This document shows, in pieces, positions 57,147 to 64,000 of a stretch of DNA of 64,000 nt. Origin of the DNA: Dreissena polymorpha (taxonomy: Eukaryota; Mollusca; Bivalvia; Myida; Dreissenidae); contig NC_068357.1 in assembly GCF_020536995.1 (NCBI RefSeq), positions 63,474,721 through 63,538,720 of the forward strand. Reading direction: 5' to 3'. The notes beneath the pieces were generated by a model, which made no database searches, had not been told where the DNA came from, and saw nothing but the letters and a program-made list of their open reading frames with translations. Within the stretch, counting starts at the first letter, position 1. Each line of letters opens with the position of its first letter. A program made the position numbers and the translations under genes.

Positions 57147-58955
57147 AACTATCCAGGGCTCCTTCAATGTGGCATACACGACTGTCTCACTGCTGGTCAG
57201 GATTATCTCACAGACAAAATGGTCCAATGCAAAGTATGAATGCTGTGCTGTGTTTATCAGAATCTTTCATTCTTTGGACAAATATTTGAACCTTTTTTTC
57301 ATTTTAAGGAATTTTTGTTTTTGTGGAAAGTGTTGACCTTAATGAGCCTGTGCAGACTGTGCAGGCTAAGTCGGGATGCTATTCATTAAACCCATTTTGC
57401 CAGAACAAGGCTCATTTTCCTATATCTGGAGCAGGAAATCAAGACAAATATTTAGCAGTTCACCAAATATTTTTCTTTGCATGGGAGTGCAATATATGGA
57501 AGCATTTAGCCATTAATTGTAAAGAATTTGTCATCAATAAGGTGTTAAATACTATGATGAAACACTAGAAACGTCTTGAGGAATGGCTTGTAAAATATTG
57601 GAGAAGGAAACATAGCATTAAAAATAGCACTATCAGTTAATCTTCAAGACATTTGTTGCATGGTCTTTAGATTTCTAGGAAAAATATAAAAATAAATGCC
57701 CAATTGGGCATCAAAAATACTAATGCACCTAAATACTTTTTATATTAGAAAAAAAATACACAGATTGTCATCAGCTTCAGTTTACAAACAACTAAAATGA
57801 CAAACCACAACAAACATGACAGCCATGATTCAGACAGTGTTCTACAAATTATAGGGAGCTGATGGACATTGTTCGCGCTGAGGGAAAGAAGCTAATGTCC
57901 TCCCAGCCCTCAGAGTCGGCCATCGGCAACATGGTGAGACGAGTCCTGAAGATCATCAGAGAGGAGTATGCAAGGTGTGTGTGGAGAGAAATGTCACACA
58001 CATGTGCAGAATATTTACCTGAGCCTTGCTCTGGGTAAACGAGGCTTAATGCATGCATGTATAATGTCTCCCATGTGCGGACTGTACCGGCTAATCTGGG
58101 ACGAAATTTTCCGCTTGTAAAGATTTTTTGGTTAAATGAAAGTCTCTTCTTAGGGAAAATCCAGTAAAGTTGGAAAGTGCCATCCCTGATAAGCCTGTGG
58201 ACTGCTGATCTTAGACGAATGATAAACGAGATTAATTGATGACCTACTTGTATTATATCTGGTTCTTTCTAGAAAAAAATACTTTAATGATATTTCAGTG
58301 GCCTAAAAGGAAAATCAGAAGAAGGGGATCCCCAAGAATCTCTCAGGAATGTACGTACCTAGGCCAGAATTGAGATATGTCTCATGAAGAAATTATAATT
58401 ATACCTCATACTTGAATGTTTGCTAAAGGCAGAAAGTTTAAATACTTGAATTTGTATTAATTTTAATAAATTGTCATAGAAATTATGCTGACAAGGTTAA
58501 ATTTTACAGAATAACTGTTTTATGTACAACATAAGAAATAAATTAAGAACGATCTGATCAGAGTTAAACCTTTAGAGACGCATTATAAGAAAAATTGGTT
58601 TTATGCCAGACAAGCCTGCGCATTCTCACAGTCCTGTCATCAGCTAACCTGTGCTCAAATGAAACTAGGAAACCTTGCGTGACTTTACAGCAGGCAGGGC
58701 AGCTCTTGACCAGAATGCCCAAATGCGTATGCTGGTTTTAAGCTACACTGACCGCATATGGCGTTTTTATTATTACGTGCTAAATGTAAGATAGTGTTGT
58801 CCTTGCTGTGACTGTTGGTGCAACAAATGGTTTGTTTCTTTGTAGAAACTTCTCACAGCTGAAGGCAATATAGATGACTTCACACGGAGTGTCAAAGACT
58901 TGAAAGCTACAGTGATAGAAGCAATGACAGAGCTCAAAACAGAAATAGAAACAAG
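57147..58955 (+). CDS. EIF2B2: eIF2B subunit beta, 5' half (exons 2-5), partial
   Basis: Four exons with consistent phases: 57147-57233, 57855-57974, 58299-58350, 58846-58955. They encode, in order, [38 protein letters not shown] with [33 protein letters not shown]; and [19 protein letters not shown] with [13 protein letters not shown]. This is the N-terminal helical domain of eIF2B beta (human: [30 protein letters not shown]), the regulatory subunit of the GDP/GTP exchange factor for eIF2 that senses phosphorylated eIF2 alpha. The first exon was not found, and the Rossmann-like C-terminal half must lie beyond the right edge. No damage was found. Confidence 0.9.
57325..57405. mobile_element. 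Palindromic MITE, half copy
   Basis: GGAAAGTGTTGACCTTAATG, AGCCTGTGCAGACTGTGCAG and CTAAGTCGGGATG are diverged matches to one half of the TCGTCCCAGATTAGC element, ending in ATTAAACCCATTTTGCC. In EIF2B2 intron 2. Confidence 0.55.
58043..58220. mobile_element. Palindromic MITE, copy 4, diverged
   Basis: CGGACTGTACCGGCTAATCT, GGGACGA, the central AAAGTCTCTTCTTAGGGAAA, then GGAAAGTGCCATCCCTGATA and AGCCTGTGGA follow the order of copies 1 and 2. In an EIF2B2 intron. Confidence 0.6.
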
Positions 58956-59159
58956 GTTAGATTGTATTTTATCAAATATAAAGTGGTATTTCTAGTACTG
59001 CATGAAATTGCATATTCTATTTTGAATGAAAAATTGTTGGCGTTTGCACTATTTGTTTCATTTGTTGAAGATAAAAATCTTAACTGTTGTGGAATGAAAA
59101 CACCATGGCACAAACTTACTTGTATGAATGAATATTGTTCAAATTAAGTATTATATACA

Positions 59160-60026
59160 AAATCTTCATGACTTTAAAGTTTAAAAGAAAAGGATTTCAT
59201 ATATCGGGGCTAAAGATAACAAGCGTTTTGTGTTATTACGCAATTAAAATAACCAAAAACGTAATTAAATTCAAAATAAAGAGTACAAAAACGCAAATAC
59301 AAATTTAATTACGTAATTCCCGTAAAAAAACTTGCTTCACAAAAGCTATTCTTATGAACAGTTGAACACTGGGCGTATTTTTTAGACTGGTTATTTTCCG
59401 TACAAAAATGTACCGGATAGTATATATGCCTTCCTATGAAGAAAAGAAGGCAGTCTTTCCAGTGGTTATCAATCTTTGGGGTATTATTGTAACTATTCGT
59501 AGACCTGTCCGATTTCTACTTTCATTTTCAAGGTATTCATCTCAAAATGACCTGAAAACGGGGTGCATCGCTTTGAAAAGCCATAACTTCATCAATGGTG
59601 CAGTGATTTTCATGAACTCGGTCTTATTCAATGCAAAAATGAATGACTTTGATAAAAAAAATCAGTAATTGTTTATTGTTATGTACAGGTACCGTTTTGA
59701 ATTTCATTTGTATAAATAATATAATATCCTTAGTAGATTTTTATTAGATTATAAATGTCATTCCCTAAATTACCCAATTGAGTTAAAAAAAACAGGGATG
59801 AAAAACCCTATTAAGCTCAAAAGTAGAGAGTGAATTTTTTTTGCTAAAACTCTATTGAATTTACAAAAACCCTATTGTTGTCAAAAACAGGGGTTGATTA
59901 CCCAATATACCCCAAAAGTTATCTATAGCCCTGCTATGTATTAACAATTCAAATGAGCTCAACACATAAATATGCAAAATTAACATTTAACACTTAATGC
60001 TGTTATGATGTATTATTTACATTTTG
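59160..60026. other. EIF2B2 intron with a repeat head
   Basis: At 59527-59700 lies the block AAGGTATTCA...GAAAACGGGGTGCATCGCTT that also occurs at 28244. The rest is AT-rich without recognised content. Confidence 0.45.
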
Positions 60027-61575
60027 TATGCCCCTCTTCGAAAAAGAAGGGGTATATTGTTTTGCTTGTTGGCTGTCGGTAGACCAGTCTGAATGTCCGT
60101 AGACCAGTTAGTTTCCGATCAATAACTGGTCAACTCTTCAACGAATTGACCAATTGGCTTGAAACTTCACATGTGCATTGGACAGTAAATGACCCTAATT
60201 AAAATTGGGGTCACTAGGTAAAGGTTAAGGTCACTATCACACATAAGTGTGAAAAAAAGTTTCCGACCAATAACTCGTCAACTAATTGACCGATTGGCTT
60301 GATACTTCACATGTGCATTTGCCTTAGACAGTAGATGACCCCTATTGAAATTGGGGTCACTAGTTCAAAGATCAAGGTCACTATCACACTAAGTGTGAAA
60401 ATTGTTTCCAATCAGTAACTCATCAACAAATTTACCAATTGGCTTGATACTTCACAAGTGCATTGGCCTTGGACAGTAGATGATCCCTATTGAAATTGGG
60501 GTGACTAGGTCAAATGTCAAGGTCACTATCATACTAAGTGTGAAAATCGTTTCCGATCAATAACTCGTCAACCAATTGACCGATTTGCTTGATACTTCAC
60601 ATGTGCATTGGCCTTGGACAGTAGATGACCCATATTGAAATAGGGGTCACTAGGTCGAAGGTCAAGGTCACTATCACACTAAGTGTGAAAATTGTTTCCG
60701 ATCAAATACTTATCAACCAATTGCCCGATTGGCTTGACACTTCAAATGTGTATTGGCCTTGGACAGTAGATAACCCCTTTTAAAATGGGGGTCACAAGGT
60801 CAAAGGTCAAGGTCACTGATACACATTAAGAGTACAATCGTTTCCGATCAATAACTGGTCAACTGATTCACCGATTGGCTTGATACATCCCATGTGAATT
60901 GGGCTTGGACAGTAGATGACTCCTATTAAAATTGGGGTCACTAGCTCAAAGGTCAAGGTCACTGTTGCACGCTAATTGTGAAATAGTTTCCTGTCAATAA
61001 CTCGTCAACTGATTCACCAATTGGCTTGATATTTCACATGTGCATTGGCCTTGGACGGTAGATGACCCCTATTGAAATTGGGGTCACTAGATCAAAGGTC
61101 AAGGTCACTGTTACACACCAAGTGTGAAATCGTTTCCGATCAATAACTTGTCAACTGATTCACTGATTGGCTTGATACTTCTCATGTGCATTGGCCTTGG
61201 ACAGTAGATGACCCCATTAATATTGGGGCCACTAGGTCAAAGGTCATGGTGACTGGCACAATAAGTGTTAAAAGCGTTTCTGATCAATAACTTGCCAACA
61301 AATAGACGGACTGGCTTGATACTTCCAATGCGCATTGGCCTTGGACAGTAAATGACCCCTATCAAAATTGGGGTCACTGGGTCAAAGGTCAAGATCACTG
61401 TCACAATAAGTGTGAAAATTGTTTCCTATCAATAACTCATCAAAGAATTGACCGATTGGCTTGATACTTCACATGCGCATTGGCCTTGGAAGTAGATGAC
61501 CACTATTGAAATTGGGGGTACCTAGTTCAAAGCCCTGTTTGGAGGGGCATATGTCTCCAACCGCGGAAGGCTTGT
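60027..61575 (-). mobile_element. Helentron/HINE-like repeat, family D, full copy
   Basis: On the minus strand it starts ACAAGCCTTCCGCGG and the subterminal motif TATGCCCCTC (inverse at 61542-61551). It ends with a hairpin CCCCTTCTTTTTCGAAGAGGGG-type and GAGGGGCATA (60027-60036). Between them lie ten tandem units of 144-148 bp (GTTTCC landmarks at 60111, 60259, 60404, 60549, 60694, 60840, 60986, 61132, 61276 and 61421), each with CTAGGTCAAAGGTCAAGGTC or a variant. Confidence 0.7.
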
Positions 61576-61712
61576 TATATAAATGGAATGGTTCACTCTA
61601 TTTTACATTTCACTCATTATTTCACTCAGTTTATAGCTCAGTGTTAATATAATCCATATAATTGGAATTCATTCCTATTAAGACATAATAAACTTTTCAT
61701 TTTACACTTTTT

Positions 61713-62666
61713 ATGCCCCCGGTAGGGTGGCATATAGCAGTTGAACTGTCCATCAGTCAGTCTGTCCGTCCGTCCGAAAAAAAACTTTAACATTGGCCAT
61801 AACTTTTTCACTATTGAAGATAGCAACTTGATATTTGGCATGCATGTGTATCTCATGAAGCTAAACATTTTGAGTGGTGAAAGGTCAAGGTCATTCCTCA
61901 TGGTCAAATGTCAAATATATAGCGTCTGTCCGTCCAAAAACTTTAACATTGGCCATAACTTTTTCAATATTGAAGATAGCAACTTGATATTTGGCATGCA
62001 TGTGCATCTCACGGAGCTGCACATTTTGAGTGGTGAAAGGTGAAGGTCATCCTTCAAGGTCAAATGTCTTATATGGCGTCTGTCCATCCGTCCAAAAACT
62101 TTAACATTGGCCATAACTTTTTCACTATTGAAGATAGCAACTTGATATTTGGCATGCATGTGCATCTCATGGAGCTGAATATTTTGTGTGGTGACAGGTG
62201 AAGGTCAAGGTCCTCCTTTAAGGTCAAATGTCAAATATGTGGCGTCTGTCCGTCCGAAAACTTTAACATTGGCCATAACTTTTTCAATTTTGAAGATAGC
62301 AACTTAATTTGGCATGCATGTGTATCTCATAAGGCTGCACATTTTGAGTGGTGGTAGTTCAAGGTCAAGGTCATCCTTCAAGGTCAAAGGTCAAAAAAAC
62401 ATATATATTTTTTTTTTCAAAGCGGCATTCTCATGAAGCTGCACATTTTGAGTGGTGGAAGTTCAAGGCTAAGGTCAACCTTCAAGGGCAAAGGTAAAAA
62501 AAAATTCAAAGGGGCATTCTCATGAAGCTGCACATTTTGAGTGGTGGAAGTTCAAGGTCAAGGTCATCCTTCAAGGTCAAAGGTCAAAAATAAAAATAAA
62601 AAAAAATATTGTTTTTCAATGCGTCGCAATAGGGGGCATTGTGTTTCTGACGAACACATCTCTTGT
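61713..62666 (-). mobile_element. Helentron/HINE-like repeat, family C, expanded copy
   Basis: On the minus strand: ACAAGAGATGTG head, hairpin, ATGCCCCC (inverse GGGGGCAT at 62632-62639), and end GGGGGCAT at 61713-61720. Internal units: AACTTTAACATTGGCCATAA at 61783, 61939, 62097 and 62259 (156-162 bp apart), then shorter units from 62330. Exact AGGTCAAAGGTCA lies at 62381 and 62574. Confidence 0.7.
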
Positions 62667-62691
62667 TTCATATGTCATTGTGTCTATTTAT

Positions 62692-62935
62692 TATGCCCCC
62701 CTTCGAAGAAGAGGGGGTATATTGCTTTGCTCATGTCGGTCAGTCTGTCGGTCTGTCGGTCCGTCCACCAGGTGGTTGTCAGATGATAACTCAAGAACGC
62801 TTGGGCCTAGTATCAGGAAACTTCATAGGTACATTGATCATGACTCGCAGATGACCCCTATTGATTTTGAGGTCACTAGGTCAAAGGTCAAGGTCACAGG
62901 TGAAGGTCACAGTTACTGGAAATAGGCATTTTAAG
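62692..62935 (-). mobile_element. Helentron/HINE-like repeat, family D-related, 3' end only
   Basis: TATGCCCCCCTTCGAAGAAG plus AGGGGG is the terminal hairpin. A (GTCGGTCTGTCG)n stretch follows, then one core unit with AGGTCACTAGGTCAAAGGTC. The other end is missing; the sequence fades after about 62935. Confidence 0.6.
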
Positions 62936-62975
62936 GATTTAGCATGGTTCAAACAAGGGAAACAACTACCGTTTA

Positions 62976-63879
62976 CCGTAATTACTCTAAATTTTCGGAC
63001 ACTCTAAGTTTTCGGACACCCCTTTTTTTAGCAAAAATATTTATTTTTGGTGACTCTTAATTTTCGGACACACGAGTTTTCGTCCATAATTAATGTCTCT
63101 ACGTTTTCGGACAGTATATTTTACAGCGCTATTTTACCAAATTTCGGTCCTGTTTTCGATATCTAATGACACTTCGATCATGGGGTTTTACAACCAGTTT
63201 AACATCTTAAAACATGGCAGGTGCATGCCTGAGGGCAACGGACCATTACATTTGCGTTATTGGGTAAATAACCTTGTAAACCGGTATTAAACAATGGTTT
63301 GGCCCGATAGCATAAGCGTAATGACAATTACCGGGGGTAGTGCCAATTAACAGTTCAATTATCTACCGCAATGGTACTCCCCTTCTCAGTAAAACAACTG
63401 TGGCAAATACTAAACGCTTCAAAGTGTGATGCACCCAGGATTGCAAGTTTTACGAACAATGGAAGGTGTTCGACAACAACTATCAGAAATGAACAAACAA
63501 ATAATTTATAGTTTGCTTTTTTATTTCGTTAATTACAGGTTCATACTAGCGAGTATCGGTACATTACATGCTCATCTTTGAACTGGTTGGTCAAAGTACA
63601 ACCTTGTAGTAACTTTCTGTCAAATAAATTAAGCATTTAAAATTATTTAAAATGCAGTGCAAACATATATAACTGTAATTTGTACTATACGGCATGGTAA
63701 TTTACAAGCGCGTGCTATAACCGGTAGTCGTTGATATAATTTGCGCTATTTTTGGACACTTCAATTTTCGACTCTAAGTTTTCGGACACCTGTATTTTGT
63801 GAATATTTTTTGTATCTAAGTTTTCGGACACGAAAAAAATTATTATTTTTAAGTGTCCGAAAACATAGAGTAATTACGG
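62976..63879. mobile_element. 904-bp TA-flanked MITE with TTTTCGGACAC repeats
   Basis: Inverted ends CCGTAATTACTCTA (one or two mismatches further in), flanked by TA on both sides (62974-62975 and 63880-63881). The motif (A)GTTTTCGGACAC recurs about five times near each end. The TA duplication and short ends fit Tc1/mariner-type mobilisation. No transposase frame. Confidence 0.8.
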
Positions 63880-63979
63880 TATGCATGTTCTTTTTGTTAC
63901 AGCATTTGCCTCCCTTGTAATATATTTAAATTTTACCAAATGTAAGGCTAACTGCATTTTTGTAATGCATTGTATCAAT

Positions 63980-64000
63980 AACCACCACCACTACCACCAC
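63980..64000. repeat. Start of an (ACC)n array
   Basis: ACCACCACC-type triplets run into the right window edge. Confidence 0.7.

Noticed and set aside
58575-58760. A fifth copy of the TCGTCCCAGATTAGC MITE
   Set aside because: It shares only AGCCTGCGCA-like fragments; it looks like a different repeat and could not be aligned by eye.

Overview
The window is animal nuclear DNA and most likely comes from a bivalve mollusc. Genes are split by long AT-rich introns, and the DNA is full of dispersed repeats of bivalve type: arrays of AGGTCA half-sites, heads starting ACAAGAG, tails ending in a hairpin plus GCATAA or GAGCTAA, and a palindromic element built on TCGTCCCAGATTAGC. That last element makes me think of Dreissena, but this is from memory and was not tested.

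Host genes. (1) A degenerate DEDDh-exonuclease gene lies at 712-2883 (minus). (2) A Mab-21/cGAS-like receptor (cGLR) gene lies at 23357-27097 (plus). It has a short first coding exon, a 2.3-kb intron and one large last exon that keeps all three predicted metal-binding acidic residues. (3) A complete D-aspartate oxidase gene lies at 34095-51163 (minus). It has ten exons with matching splice phases, 339 residues and a peroxisomal C-terminus. (4) The 5' half of an eIF2B beta (EIF2B2) gene lies at 57147-58955 (plus) and runs past the right edge. A small secreted, amphipathic ORF sits inside the cGLR intron.

Layout. 1-3.5 kb: repeat, exonuclease remnant, Mutator-like relic. 3.7-16.5 kb: two related LINEs head to tail, the second split by a 3.4-kb Helentron-like element with a 178-bp tandem array. 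17.6-22.4 kb: an old LTR element with no recognisable pol, holding a nested repeat. 23.3-27.1 kb: the cGLR gene, whose first exon end and splice donor are reiterated as a minisatellite. 27.2-34 kb: AT-rich DNA with tRNA-derived relics and decayed tandem repeats. 34-51 kb: the oxidase gene, its introns filled with two MITE families, SINEs, a LINE fragment, a 3.84-kb inverted-repeat element carrying a 34-bp minisatellite, and a Penelope-like element with a hammerhead-like motif. 51-64 kb: a 0.93-kb element with an 8-bp target duplication, a pogo-like transposase with a PHD-type finger, the EIF2B2 exons, and a run of three Helentron-like repeats followed by a TA-flanked MITE.

Nothing here is operon-like. 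The host genes appear unrelated in pathway: innate nucleotide sensing, D-amino-acid catabolism and translation initiation. The most unusual features are the reiterated splice-donor array in the cGLR gene, and a terminal architecture shared by four otherwise different repeat families, three of which carry perfect DR1 nuclear-receptor-type motifs.
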